DNA of 64,000 nucleotides, from assembly GCA_011772205.1 (NCBI GenBank), contig WVZY01000008.1, positions 186,001 to 250,000 of the forward strand. Direction: 5' to 3'. Positions 24,384 to 33,297 of the stretch are shown piece by piece (the stretch's first letter is position 1; each line of letters starts with the position of its first letter). Origin of the DNA: Candidatus Latescibacterota bacterium. Lineage in GTDB: Bacteria; Krumholzibacteriota; Krumholzibacteriia; WVZY01. The position numbers and the translations under genes are program-made. The notes beneath the pieces are model-generated. The model searched no databases, was not told where the DNA came from, and saw only the letters and a program-made list of their open reading frames with translations.

Positions 24384-25658
24384 TTATTCCGAAGTGGTCA
24401 TCTTCTTGACATTCACAAGGTCACCGTCGCGGATGTCGGTGATCACTTTGAACGGTCCGCTGATGACTGCTTCCCCCTCTTCCAGTCCGCTCTTCACATG
24501 GAAATAGCTTTCGCCGGCGATTCCGACCTGGACTCTCCTGAACCTCGCCGTCCCCTCCTCGACCACAAAGACTCCTTCGATTTCATCATCCTCTTCTTCA
24601 TCCCTTGCTCCTCGATCCTCACCAGCGAGCTCACCTTTTTCACCTTCGCCCTCCTCCCGCGAGCGCCCCTGGACTTCTCCGAGATCCTTTGCTTTCCTTA
24701 CCGTGAGGCACTGGATCGGTATAGTGAGGGCATCCTCAACCCTGGCCACCACGATATCCACCGAAGCCGAGAGGCCCGGCCTGATTCCTGGTATTGAATC
24801 GGTGATGGTGACGACCACTTTGAAATCAACGGATTCTTGACCCAGACCTGCTTGTACGCGCATTGCGCTGTTTCCAACCTCAGTGACGATGCCGGAAAAG
24901 GTAGTATCGGGGAATGCATCCAGTTCGACGGTCGCTTTCTGTCCGGTTTCGATATAGATTACCTCGGTCTCGTCCACTTGAACTTCCGCTTCCATCTCGG
25001 AGAGATCCGCAATTGTAAGAAGCACCGTGCCCGGATTGTTCAGCGTGCCCATGATTGCGCTTTCCCCTTCCTCCACGTTCAGCGCCGTAATGATGCCCGG
25101 CATTTCTGCGATAATGCGCACTTCATCCAGGTCGTGCTGGGCCGTTTTCAGATTGGCTCGCAGCTTTGAGAGATTTTCCAACGAGGATCTCAGCCTCGCC
25201 TGACCGATATCCACGTTGATTTCAGCGCTCCTGAGCTCCTCCTCGGAGAGGAAGCCTTTGTCGTAGAGCGTCCTTGCACGCTGGAGATCATATCTTGCCT
25301 TCTCGAGAGTGGCTCTCTCCATGTCGAGCGAAGCCTCGGCGGCGCGAATGCTGGCTTCGAGCTGATCGACGGTGGATTGGTATTCAGTCGGATCGATCTG
25401 AAGGAGGAAGTCTCCTTTCTCCACATATTGACCCTCACTTACGGCGAGCTTTGTGATTTTGCCAATTGCAGAGGCACTGACATCCACCTTCCGCTTTGGC
25501 TCGATGGTTCCGGACGCCGTGACGATTTTCTCGATGGTTCGCCTTTTCACTTCACTCACCTGAACGCTCGTCTTGGCCCGCCTGCTCGAGCGAAGATTGA
25601 AAAAGAAGAGGAGCGCAACAACGATGATTACCGCCCCTGCGATAATTGGTTTCTTCAC
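24384..25658 (-). CDS. Periplasmic adaptor (MacA/HlyD family membrane-fusion protein)
   Basis: A 424-residue adaptor anchored by an N-terminal helix (residues 5-21). A split lipoyl domain (IEPKRKVDVSASAIGKITKL and MPGIITALNVEEGESAI) flanks a long alpha-hairpin (about residues 97-180), followed by the beta-barrel domain. Adaptors connect inner-membrane ABC permeases with TolC. Residues about 321-361 form a highly charged, Glu/Gly/Arg-rich insertion in the membrane-proximal region (for example REEGEGEKGELAGEDRG), absent from typical MacA. The start is GTG with GGAGG eight bases upstream. Confidence 0.93.
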   Translation of the reverse strand: MKKPIIAGAVIIVVALLFFFNLRSSRRAKTSVQVSEVKRRTIEKIVTASGTIEPKRKVDVSASAIGKITKLAVSEGQYVEKGDFLLQIDPTEYQSTVDQLEASIRAAEASLDMERATLEKARYDLQRARTLYDKGFLSEEELRSAEINVDIGQARLRSSLENLSKLRANLKTAQHDLDEVRIIAEMPGIITALNVEEGESAIMGTLNNPGTVLLTIADLSEMEAEVQVDETEVIYIETGQKATVELDAFPDTTFSGIVTEVGNSAMRVQAGLGQESVDFKVVVTITDSIPGIRPGLSASVDIVVARVEDALTIPIQCLTVRKAKDLGEVQGRSREEGEGEKGELAGEDRGARDEEEDDEIEGVFVVEEGTARFRRVQVGIAGESYFHVKSGLEEGEAVISGPFKVITDIRDGDLVNVKKMTTSE

Positions 25659-25682
25659 AGGTTCTTCCTCCGTCTCTCCGGG

Positions 25683-26366
25683 CTACCCTTGCTTTGTCGC
25701 ATCCGACTCGATTTTACCATCTCTGATCCGGACGATTCTACGGGTGCGTCTTGCAATATAGTCTTCGTGCGTCACTACGATAATGGTATTTCCTTGATCA
25801 TGGATGCGGCCGAATACCTCCATGACATCCTCTCCGGCCTTGCTGTCCAAGTTGCCGGTGGGCTCGTCTGCAAGGATGATCGACGGGCGATTCACGATCG
25901 CCCGGGCAATAGCAGCCCGCTGCCGCTGGCCACCGGAGAGCTCGCTTGGACGGTGATTCGCGCGGTCTTCCAGACCCACCTGGCGGAGAGCCTCCCACAC
26001 TCTTTCTTGCCGCTCCTTTCCACTTACACCACCATATATCAAAGGAAGCTCCACATTTTGAAACGCCGTGGCACGGGGAAGAAGGTTGAACGTTTGAAAA
26101 ACAAATCCGATTTCCCTGTTGCGGATGTGGGCGAGGTTGTCGTCGGAAAGTTCGGTGATCTCCTTGCCATTGAGTGCGTAAATTCCTGATGTCGGAGTAT
26201 CCAGGCATCCGATAACGTTCATGAAGGTCGTCTTCCCCGACCCGGACGGTCCCATGATCGCAAGGTATTCGTTTCGCTCGACGTCCAGATCCACCCCATC
26301 GAGGGCACTGATGGTTTGGGACCCCATTCTATAGATTTTTCGAACGTTTCTTATGTGTATCAGCAT
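25683..26366 (-). CDS. ABC transporter ATP-binding protein (LolD/MacB-type)
   Basis: A 227-residue ATPase with Walker [18 protein letters not shown]-loop [14 protein letters not shown], signature [15 protein letters not shown], Walker [13 protein letters not shown] and H-loop [18 protein letters not shown]. The [16 protein letters not shown] and FQTFNLLPR segments are typical of the LolD/MacB subfamily, which pairs with FtsX-type permeases. The ATG at 26366 gives the usual length; the frame also opens with a TTG at 26417 that overlaps the TolC-gene stop. It would power the two permeases encoded downstream. Confidence 0.94.
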   Translation of the reverse strand: MLIHIRNVRKIYRMGSQTISALDGVDLDVERNEYLAIMGPSGSGKTTFMNVIGCLDTPTSGIYALNGKEITELSDDNLAHIRNREIGFVFQTFNLLPRATAFQNVELPLIYGGVSGKERQERVWEALRQVGLEDRANHRPSELSGGQRQRAAIARAIVNRPSIILADEPTGNLDSKAGEDVMEVFGRIHDQGNTIIVVTHEDYIARRTRRIVRIRDGKIESDATKQG

Positions 26367-26413
26367 TGGAGGCGACTGCCCGCTTGCGTTCGAGGTCCTC
26401 GTCGGACCCGAAC

Positions 26414-27748
26414 TCAATCCGCGCGGACTTCACGCCCTGTTGCGCGGAGCAGTTCGGCTTTGGCGATGAGATAATCGCACTGGGCTTGCACGAGATTCGC
26501 TTTCGCTTCCGTCAATGAAACGCCCGCCTCGATCGTTTCGAGAATCGTTCCCGCTCCCACACGATATCGTTCCTCAGCAAGCCTCAAGTTCTCTTCGGCC
26601 TGGCTGACCGTTTCCTCGGAGAGATTGATCCGTTCCATCGCCTCTTTCAGCGATAGCACGATCTGCTGCACCTCATAAACCGCATCGAGCTTGCCCATTT
26701 GAAGCTGATACTCGGCGATCCGGGTTTGGGCTTTGGCCGACATGATGGACGACTTCGTGGCGAACCGATCGAAAATGTCGAAATTCAGAGACAGACCGAT
26801 ACCCCAGGAATACTCGCTCCTGAAGAAGTTGGAATCTTCCGGCCATTGTCTGTCGTTCCAACTATAGCTGAAATATGCACCGAGCGACGGCCATCTGGAG
26901 TTTTGGGAGGCAGCCAGAGCGTTCCTTGCCGACCGCACCCTCGATCGAAGAGAGAGGAGATCGGAGCGGTGAGTGAACATGTATGTGACTTCTTCCTCGA
27001 GCGAAGGTTCGATGGGTTTTATGGTAATCGACTCTACGATTTCGAAGTCTTCGTCCAGCGGCAAATTTAGATCATTTGCGAGCTTGGATTTTGCAAGTTC
27101 CATGTTGTTCCGCGCCGTAATGAGAGCCAGCTGGGTGTTCGCAAGCCGGACGCGTGCCTGGAGCACATCGGCTTTCGTGTTCGATCCTATGGTGAAAAAC
27201 GCTTCGACCTGCTCGAGATTTCGCTTCGCCGCATCAACACCCTGCTCCTGGACCTCCTTCAGCTTCTTTGTTCGTAGAAAGTCGTAATAGCTCCGGATCA
27301 CCACGGCAGTAATAATGTCCTGTTGCCACTCGAGATCATACCCCGCCGCATCCGCTGTGCTTCTCGCTTCATTCAGCCTTCTCACGCTCACGCCCCAATC
27401 GAACACGTTCATCGTGCTTTGGAGCCTGAAGGAATATGATTCATAGTCGAAACCAGTGGGCTTGATAGCGCGCCCCTGCTCGTCAATAGCAATCGAGCCG
27501 GTCGGGCCTATAAACGTGCGACCGGCGCTCATCGACAGGCTCGCCGAGGGAAGAAAATAACCGTAATTCCTGAGCACGTTCGTCCTGGCCGACCGGAGCT
27601 GTTCCCTCTGGGATCCCACTTGAGGGGAATTCTTTATGGCAATCTTCAAGCACTCCTCCAGAGAGAGTATACGGGAATCGCTAAATGCGCTCTGAGCAGC
27701 CAGTAGGACCAATGCTGCAATTACCACGGTGACCGTACGCTTTTTCAT
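26414..27748 (-). CDS. TolC-family outer-membrane efflux protein
   Basis: A 444-residue protein with a signal peptide ([16 protein letters not shown]) and two repeats of the TolC outer-membrane-factor fold, long alpha-helical segments interrupted by beta-strand regions ([30 protein letters not shown]). [17 protein letters not shown] at the N-terminus and [17 protein letters not shown] near the C-terminus are the usual family motifs. It should be the exit duct of the efflux machine encoded by the next four genes. AAGGTG precedes the ATG. It is the first gene of the operon behind a TATAAT promoter. Confidence 0.94.
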   Translation of the reverse strand: MKKRTVTVVIAALVLLAAQSAFSDSRILSLEECLKIAIKNSPQVGSQREQLRSARTNVLRNYGYFLPSASLSMSAGRTFIGPTGSIAIDEQGRAIKPTGFDYESYSFRLQSTMNVFDWGVSVRRLNEARSTADAAGYDLEWQQDIITAVVIRSYYDFLRTKKLKEVQEQGVDAAKRNLEQVEAFFTIGSNTKADVLQARVRLANTQLALITARNNMELAKSKLANDLNLPLDEDFEIVESITIKPIEPSLEEEVTYMFTHRSDLLSLRSRVRSARNALAASQNSRWPSLGAYFSYSWNDRQWPEDSNFFRSEYSWGIGLSLNFDIFDRFATKSSIMSAKAQTRIAEYQLQMGKLDAVYEVQQIVLSLKEAMERINLSEETVSQAEENLRLAEERYRVGAGTILETIEAGVSLTEAKANLVQAQCDYLIAKAELLRATGREVRAD

Positions 27749-27830
27749 GTTTCACCTTCCAAGAATTAGCGGCCGAAATGACAGCACGACGGTACTTTCA
27801 CGAATACGAAAAGATTCTTCAGAAGTTACG

Positions 27831-27859
27831 ATTATAGCGGATTCTCGATGGTCAATAAA
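27831..27859 (-). promoter_or_regulatory. Candidate promoter for the tolC-efflux-peptide operon
   Basis: Minus strand TTTATT (27859-27854), 17-bp spacer and a perfect TATAAT (27836-27831). A TTGACC box overlaps the -35 with shorter spacing. It gives about 76 nt of leader before the TolC gene. The rest of the 251-bp tonB-tolC spacer shows no gene and no clear terminator. Confidence 0.55.
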
Positions 27860-27999
27860 AGGAAAACGAAGGGGAATGCCTGACGGACCTGACTGGGATC
27901 ATTCCAGCACGAACCGGAAGATAGCCTTGTCGCTGGATTTATCTGCCTGTTTGGATCGGCTGGGGAGGCTACTACTATCACAAACGCCACAAATCAATA

Positions 28000-28635
28000 T
28001 TAATAAGCGCCCGTCAACTTGAATTGGAACGGGATCATTACATGAGCTTTCACCGGTACCGTACGCTGCTTCGCCGGTTTGAAACGGCACTTCTTTGCCG
28101 CTTCGATAGCGGCCCGTTCCATATCCGGTGTCACATCCGATGAAAGCACTACGGCGTCCAAGACCTTTCCGTCTTCTCCGACGAGCACTTTGACGGACAC
28201 AGTTCCCTCGATACCTGCCTCCCGGGCAAGCTGAGGGTATTTCGGGGACTCGTAGTACTGCAGCATGGGAGGCTCATCGAACGCGAGGAACATCTCTGCC
28301 TTGCCGCTCGACGGGGCGGGTGGAGGAGGCAATTCTTCAAACGTATCGAAAGTGGTCGGCCCGATCTCCTTGTCGGCATCCTCCTCACCTTCTACCGCCT
28401 CCACGGGAACCTTCGGTAGGGCGACCTCTTGTGGAGGAGGCGGAATCTCGATGTTTTGAGGAAGATCCACCACTTCGAAACGCTCCTCCTTGAGTCTATA
28501 CGGTTTGAACTCGAAGGGGGGCGAGAAGAAGAAGATAATAAAATGGATGATGAGGGCGCCAACAATGGAGTACCGGATGTACTTGCTATAGTTGCCCTTA
28601 AACTCGGCGTTCGCTGATAGTACGATAGCGGCCAT
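28000..28635 (-). CDS. tonB: Energy transducer TonB
   Basis: A 211-residue protein with one N-terminal membrane segment (about residues 22-38), a proline-rich linker (NIEIPPPPQEVALP, then ELPPPPAPSS), and a TonB C-terminal domain (about residues 120-208) with YPQLAREAGIEGTVSVKVLV and AAIEAAKKCRFKPAK. It carries proton-motive energy from ExbB/ExbD to outer-membrane receptors. The gene follows exbD by three bases. The linker is short compared with enterobacterial TonB. Confidence 0.95.
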   Translation of the reverse strand: MAAIVLSANAEFKGNYSKYIRYSIVGALIIHFIIFFFSPPFEFKPYRLKEERFEVVDLPQNIEIPPPPQEVALPKVPVEAVEGEEDADKEIGPTTFDTFEELPPPPAPSSGKAEMFLAFDEPPMLQYYESPKYPQLAREAGIEGTVSVKVLVGEDGKVLDAVVLSSDVTPDMERAAIEAAKKCRFKPAKQRTVPVKAHVMIPFQFKLTGAY

Positions 28636-28638
28636 GTG

Positions 28639-29067
28639 TCACCTTCTCAATACCGATTCCCCTGCGCGCTCCGCGTCGCTCGTGAACGAAACCCGGATGG
28701 CGTTCGCTCTTTTCAACTCCTCCATCACATCCGAGATGATGCCATAGGGAGTTCGATGATCCGCGTTGAACGCCACGATGAGCGAGGGCTTCTCCGCTAA
28801 CAACGTCTTGATGATAGGTTCCACATCGGCAACCTGAACTATTTTGTCGTTGATGGAGATCTTCCCTCCCGCATCGATCCACACATGGGAGATGAGCTCG
28901 CGCTTCTGTTTATGGGCCGTTTCCGCCCTCGGAAGATTCACCGGAAGCCCATCCTCCATTTTAAAGATAGTTGTCGTCATAAAGAAGATCAAGAGGAGGA
29001 AGGCGATGTCCGCCATAGATGCCGTTGGAACTTTCTGTTCTATTTTTACGTTTTTTTGGAACTTCAT
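28639..29067 (-). CDS. exbD: ExbD/TolR-family biopolymer transport protein (second copy)
   Basis: A 142-residue protein with a single N-terminal membrane helix that begins with the conserved Asp of the proton path (SMADIAFLLLIFFMTTTIF), followed by a periplasmic domain. It works with ExbB as a motor for TonB. The neighbouring exbD at 29090 is a diverged copy, so the motor may contain ExbD heterodimers. Start 22 bp after the first exbD. Confidence 0.94.
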   Translation of the reverse strand: MKFQKNVKIEQKVPTASMADIAFLLLIFFMTTTIFKMEDGLPVNLPRAETAHKQKRELISHVWIDAGGKISINDKIVQVADVEPIIKTLLAEKPSLIVAFNADHRTPYGIISDVMEELKRANAIRVSFTSDAERAGESVLRR

Positions 29068-29089
29068 GGCGTACTATCCCCTCGAAACG

Positions 29090-29488
29090 TTACATCATCG
29101 TTTTCAGGGAGATCGTCCTCGCGTTTGCGAGCTTCAGCTCGTCGAGGATATCGATCATCAGGCCGTATTCGCTATCCGGATGCGTTTCGATCACCACAAC
29201 GAGCTTCTCGTTTTCCGCGAGCCTTTTCTCGACGGCGGGCTTGATTTCCTGAAAAGTAATTGGTTGTTTATCCAAGGTGATCGAGCCGTTCGGATACGCC
29301 TTAATGATGAGCAAATTCTTTCGGCTGACCTTGACGTTCTGCGACTGCTGACCCGGTAGTGCAAGTGGGATTCCCTGCTCGACGGCGAAGATTGTTGTAA
29401 CCAAAAAGAAGATGAGGAGCAGAAATGCAATGTCCGACATCGATGCCGCAGGAATATCGGTAGATGGTCTTTGTCTCCGTTTTTTCAT
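29090..29488 (-). CDS. exbD: ExbD/TolR-family biopolymer transport protein (first copy)
   Basis: A 132-residue ExbD with a lysine/arginine-rich N-terminus (MKKRRQRPS), a membrane helix with the conserved Asp (ASMSDIAFLLLIFFLVTTIF), and a periplasmic domain. It begins 8 bp after exbB. Tandem exbD genes are common in FCB bacteria. Confidence 0.94.
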   Translation of the reverse strand: MKKRRQRPSTDIPAASMSDIAFLLLIFFLVTTIFAVEQGIPLALPGQQSQNVKVSRKNLLIIKAYPNGSITLDKQPITFQEIKPAVEKRLAENEKLVVVIETHPDSEYGLMIDILDELKLANARTISLKTMM

Positions 29489-29496
29489 GGAATCTC

Positions 29497-30354
29497 CTAG
29501 GCGCTCGTCTCCATCTCGATGAGCTCGTTAATGACGGTAGCACTTGCTTCTTCCATCTCGATGATGAACCGGTCGATCTGGGACACGAAGAAGTTGTGCA
29601 TGATCGTGACCGGTACGGCGATGATGAGGCCTGTGGCCGTTGTGATAAGCGCTTCCTGAATACCCTTTGCGACGAGCTTCGCGCTCACCTGCTCTGCAGC
29701 AGCGATCGCCGCAAACGCGCTGATCATACCGGACACCGTGCCGAGAAATCCGAGCAGAGGCGCAACATTACCGATAGTGGCAAGGGCGACGAGACCTCTT
29801 TCGAGGAACGACATTTCGATCGTACCGGCAGTTTCGATAGCTTTCTCGACAGCATCCGGACCTTTATCCGCTCGGAGCAGGCCGGAATGCAGAATTGCCG
29901 CGATCGGCCCCCGCGTTCGCTGGCACACTTCTAGCGCGGATTGAATTCCTTCTTCTCTCAGATTCCTGATGATCTTTTGCATCAGGCCTTTGACGTTAAT
30001 CCTTGCTCGAGACAACGTCCAAAACCTCTCTATAATGAATACTAGAGCAATAATTGATGCCAGGAGAAGCGGATGCATGAAGTTCCCGCCCTTGATGTAG
30101 TTTTGTCCGATACCGCTGCGCTTCAGCCGATTTACGAACCCACTCTGCTCTTTCTTGATTAGGGCTTGAATCTCCGCAGCGAGCTCCGTGGAATCGTTCA
30201 TAGCTGTGGCAAGCGAATCTGTCTCCGGAATCATCGCGGTTTCCGCGACGGCCTCTTCCTCCTGAGCTGCCGCCACTCCAAAAACCGCTACCAAAACCAA
30301 TACAGACGCCAGGAAAAGGGCTACCGTTCGTTTAGCATCAAAGAAAGCATGCAT
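29497..30354 (-). CDS. exbB: ExbB/TolQ-family proton channel with N-terminal signal and periplasmic extension
   Basis: A 285-residue MotA/TolQ/ExbB protein. Before the usual three-helix core there is a cleavable-looking signal peptide (residues 9-30, ending AAAQ) and a short acidic periplasmic stretch. The core has MHPLLLASIIALVFIIERFWTL, the cytoplasmic loop, and the conserved last two helices ATIGNVAPLLGFLGTVSGMI and GIQEALITTATGLIIAVPV. The SD AAAGGAG lies nine bases upstream. It leads exbB-exbD-exbD-tonB behind a strong promoter. Confidence 0.94.
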   Translation of the reverse strand: MHAFFDAKRTVALFLASVLVLVAVFGVAAAQEEEAVAETAMIPETDSLATAMNDSTELAAEIQALIKKEQSGFVNRLKRSGIGQNYIKGGNFMHPLLLASIIALVFIIERFWTLSRARINVKGLMQKIIRNLREEGIQSALEVCQRTRGPIAAILHSGLLRADKGPDAVEKAIETAGTIEMSFLERGLVALATIGNVAPLLGFLGTVSGMISAFAAIAAAEQVSAKLVAKGIQEALITTATGLIIAVPVTIMHNFFVSQIDRFIIEMEEASATVINELIEMETSA

Positions 30355-30442
30355 CGCAAAGATCTCCTTTAGCTTAACGGGTGAAAGTCAAGAGGAAGCT
30401 TAGGGTCCTTAAATAAATGCGCTTATTCACGTGCAAAGCTTT

Positions 30443-30471
30443 ATCTTAGAGCATTACACCCGTGTTGTCAA
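30443..30471 (-). promoter_or_regulatory. Sigma70-type promoter for exbB-exbD-exbD-tonB
   Basis: Minus strand TTGACA (30471-30466), 17-bp spacer, TAAGAT (30448-30443): perfect -35, four of six in the -10. The leader would be about 80 nt. It lies in the 183-bp gap after the GWxTD gene. Confidence 0.65.
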
Positions 30472-30537
30472 TAAAATATAAAATGTTTCAGCTGAGCATA
30501 CCGGCGGGGAAAAACTGACCGCATGCATAAAATGCTG

Positions 30538-32118
30538 CTATTTATCGGTCGTCGATGAGCTGCTCTCCAATTTATAATGGCCGTACCCCTCTCTGTCAAT
30601 AAAAATAAAGCGCAGTCCGATATCCGCCTCCAGCACTCGATCTCGCTCTAGAATGGGGTTTCCGCTTCTATTGTATATCCACAATTCGTAGGGGTATGCC
30701 ACGTTCCCCCCTTCCCCCACGGCGCCTATTTTTCTAGGGTCCACGATGATGTCTTTACTGGGTCCCTTGAAGCTGCCCCGGGCCCCATGAGTGCTATAGC
30801 TTACCGGGTGAAAACGATCCTCGACCTTATCCAGTGCATCCGAGAGTGCCTCACGGTTCAGCGGAACGACCTCGGCTACGATCTCGTCAGGCTCTCCGTA
30901 CTTCAGGTAAATGAGCCCTCTATCGGTGAAGAATCCTTCCTGGTAGTCCGCGTAATAGGTATTGACGTACTCGAGCCGTTCCATAAACTCGATATAGGCC
31001 TCATTTTCGCTCGTATTCGGCGTGGGATCCAGTTTGCTCCAGAGCTCCTTGAGCATTTGTTCCTGATCACCGATGCTCTTGTAGCGGAATTCTTCGAATG
31101 CCTTATCTCCTATGAGGAACCGAGCCTCAGCGAGGTAGTTTCTCCGGGGAGCCTCCCATGTTCTCAAATCCCAGGCGATGTTGAAACTCCCACAGCGGAA
31201 GCGACCGATCAGTTTGCTCTCTATTTTTATGTTAGCATACAGAGAATAGCCGCCGGCGGTAAACGCGGTGAGATCTTCCCTTACAAGCAGGGGATAGAGA
31301 TCGAAGTTTCCGATGGATCCTGGGATGTCTCCTCCCGCTGTTTCTCCTCGCCTCTTCAAAGGGATTCTGGATCGCTTGACTACTTCGCCCTTACTGTTCA
31401 ACACACTCGATTCGAATCCCAACGTGCCGAGAGCGCTAACACTGTCAGGTACGTACAATTCCATATAGACTTCGAGCGAATCCTTATACAGACCGTACAT
31501 TCTGGCTGGATTTGGATGATATACCGGAGCGCCTCCATTCCGCTGCACAAGCCATAGAAACATGGGATCGCTGAGCGAGATCAAGTCGGGTTCGATCCGA
31601 GGAATGTTCAGTGGAACACCGCGGAGTTCCGACGTCTTGTGTCGCCGCTTGACCATTGCCAAGACCGTTACTTTGGGGGAATGGATATCTGTGACAGTGC
31701 AAGTTAGCTCGTATTTACCTGGAGGAAGCTGGTAACGTTTGATCACCATCTGGAAATGGAGCGGGCTCTCGATCTTTGCTTCGTCGTCCTCATAGAAATC
31801 CATGGTGAAATTTTCGTCCACCTGTGATTTGCCCGCCTCGTCCTTTACAACAATGGCGAAATCCAGCTTCGAATGGAATTTGTCTTCGGAAGGTTTAAAC
31901 TTGATATCGCGATTCGTAAAACGGAAGTAGAGTTCCTGGATTTGCGTTTCTCCCCCGCGCCAAAACAGCGCTCTGTCTAAATAAAAATCGAAGTCTCCCC
32001 TGCCTCTGAGTTCCTTGGAGACAGAAGACGCCGGAAGCGCCAAGAGACAGGCGCCACTGGCTATGCAAAGCACTGCGAGCTTTGCAATGGATCCTCTGGC
32101 CCGGTGCAGCATCACCAT
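30538..32118 (-). CDS. GWxTD domain-containing exported protein (paralogue 2)
   Basis: About 526 residues with an N-terminal signal (IAKLAVLCIASGACLLALPA). Two beta-sandwich-like regions precede the C-terminal GWxTD domain: LDPTPNTSENEAYIEF, then EGFFTDRGLIYLKYGEPDEI, where the motif Trp is replaced by Phe (GFFTD, about residues 395-399), and a closing IFIDREGYGHYKLES. It is a diverged paralogue of the protein at 20512. The start is uncertain: ATG 32118 or 32112; there is no well-placed SD, and a promoter -10 ends six bases before 32118, so the mRNA may be leaderless. It lies between the PorV-like gene and exbB. Confidence 0.87.
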   Translation of the reverse strand: MVMLHRARGSIAKLAVLCIASGACLLALPASSVSKELRGRGDFDFYLDRALFWRGGETQIQELYFRFTNRDIKFKPSEDKFHSKLDFAIVVKDEAGKSQVDENFTMDFYEDDEAKIESPLHFQMVIKRYQLPPGKYELTCTVTDIHSPKVTVLAMVKRRHKTSELRGVPLNIPRIEPDLISLSDPMFLWLVQRNGGAPVYHPNPARMYGLYKDSLEVYMELYVPDSVSALGTLGFESSVLNSKGEVVKRSRIPLKRRGETAGGDIPGSIGNFDLYPLLVREDLTAFTAGGYSLYANIKIESKLIGRFRCGSFNIAWDLRTWEAPRRNYLAEARFLIGDKAFEEFRYKSIGDQEQMLKELWSKLDPTPNTSENEAYIEFMERLEYVNTYYADYQEGFFTDRGLIYLKYGEPDEIVAEVVPLNREALSDALDKVEDRFHPVSYSTHGARGSFKGPSKDIIVDPRKIGAVGEGGNVAYPYELWIYNRSGNPILERDRVLEADIGLRFIFIDREGYGHYKLESSSSTTDK

Positions 32119-32124
32119 AATACA

Positions 32125-32153
32125 AATATCGCTCCTGAAGTTTCGCCTGTCAA
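32125..32153 (-). promoter_or_regulatory. Candidate sigma70-type promoter for GWxTD paralogue 2
   Basis: Minus strand TTGACA (32153-32148), 17-bp spacer, GATATT (32130-32125). The expected transcription start falls on or next to the ATG at 32118, implying a leaderless message. Confidence 0.5.
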
Positions 32154-32193
32154 ATCCCCAATGCAACAAGCTGCCCCGGGCCACGAGAGCGAA

Positions 32194-32218
32194 ATGGGCA
32201 CCCCGGTGGGGTGCCCAT
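32194..32218 (-). terminator. Strong hairpin after the PorV-like gene (terminator-like)
   Basis: A perfect 11-bp stem, ATGGGCACCCC with GGGGTGCCCAT, and a three-base loop. In the minus-strand sense it is followed by only TTT then CGC, so it lacks a long U-tract. It lies 43 bases past the PorV-like stop and just upstream of the next promoter. Confidence 0.6.
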
Positions 32219-32260
32219 CACTATATGTGCTCGCAGACCGTGGGTGCTATCCAACTGCGC

Positions 32261-33208
32261 TTAATAGCTGAATCCGAGGGAGATTCTATGTACATCTCCA
32301 AGGTAGTTCAAATCTACCCAAGAGTAATCGACCAGAATATCCGACGTCTGCGTTGTGTCGATTCTGAGTCCGAATCCCCCGGCCGCGCCATGCGCGTCAA
32401 AGCCGAGGTTATACCCTCCACGAAGGTAGAAAAATTGGTTGAAAGAATACTCCGCACCGAAGTTCATTCGCTCGTTGTTATCCGATGGATGCGAAAACTC
32501 ACCGACGGATTGGAGACTGTGAAGCCCTCTCTGGTAGGCGTTGAATGCCAGGCCGACTTTGAAGACCGTTGGCATCTTCGAAGCTCGGTCATCATAATCC
32601 ACTTTCGATCCGAGGTTCTGTATCATCATTCCCAGCCGCATGCCTCTCAATCCAATCCTGTAAATCAAACCGAAGTCGACGGAAAACGTATTCACGCTCT
32701 TCTCGGCAAGCCCCGAATGGACGAAGTGGATCGTTCCCCCGGAGGAGAATTTATCGGTGAAAAATTTTGCATAGGAGAGTCCGAAGGACATATCCCCGGC
32801 GTCAAACTTTTTCCCCGTACCTTCCGGAAGGAAGATTGTTCGCTCGATTTGAGGGTCCAAGGTCAATGCCCTCGCACTAACGCCAAAGCTTCCCGGCACG
32901 AAGGGGAGGGTGAAAACAGCCGCTGCATAGCTCAGGTTGATGTCAGCCGGCCACCATGCCTGATTGAGGGATACACTGGTCCGCGTGATATCGACCATCC
33001 CCGCCGGATTCCAGTACGTAGCCGTCGCATCGTTCGAAACAGCGGTGAATGCGCTTGCCATTCCGGTCGCCCGGGCGGATACGCCGATTTTCAAAAACTG
33101 AAGGGCATACGTTCCGACCTTGGCGAACGGCTCCGTTGCCAGCGCTTGCGTTGGCAAAAATGCCAACAGAGCGAACAGTACAATGCCGTTCAGGAACCTA
33201 CTTCTCAC
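32261..33208 (-). CDS. PorV/PorQ-like (UPF0164) outer-membrane protein
   Basis: A 315-residue exported protein with signal peptide (NGIVLFALLAFLPTQALA) and a FadL-like barrel of the PorV/UPF0164 type. The diagnostic stretch is FLKIGVSARATGMASAFTAV followed by ATYWNPAGMV, and the chain ends with an aromatic strand (VHRISLGFSY). PorV members act as outer-membrane shuttles in type IX secretion in Bacteroidota, but this family also occurs without that system. The best start is GTG at 33208, with AGGAGG six bases upstream; the frame extends to 33283. It follows the TonB receptor gene by 89 bp. Confidence 0.88.
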   Translation of the reverse strand: MRSRFLNGIVLFALLAFLPTQALATEPFAKVGTYALQFLKIGVSARATGMASAFTAVSNDATATYWNPAGMVDITRTSVSLNQAWWPADINLSYAAAVFTLPFVPGSFGVSARALTLDPQIERTIFLPEGTGKKFDAGDMSFGLSYAKFFTDKFSSGGTIHFVHSGLAEKSVNTFSVDFGLIYRIGLRGMRLGMMIQNLGSKVDYDDRASKMPTVFKVGLAFNAYQRGLHSLQSVGEFSHPSDNNERMNFGAEYSFNQFFYLRGGYNLGFDAHGAAGGFGLRIDTTQTSDILVDYSWVDLNYLGDVHRISLGFSY

Positions 33209-33297
33209 AGCGAACCTCCTCAGCTCTGGATGTTGCATCCGAATCAAAGCAAATCTAAATGTGACCTTTCCCTTATGAACCAAAACTCCACTATCTA

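Noticed and set aside
27749-27999. Terminator between tonB and the TolC gene
   Set aside because: Only a GGAATG/CATTCC pair with a 21-nt loop was found, with no T-run; read-through remains possible.
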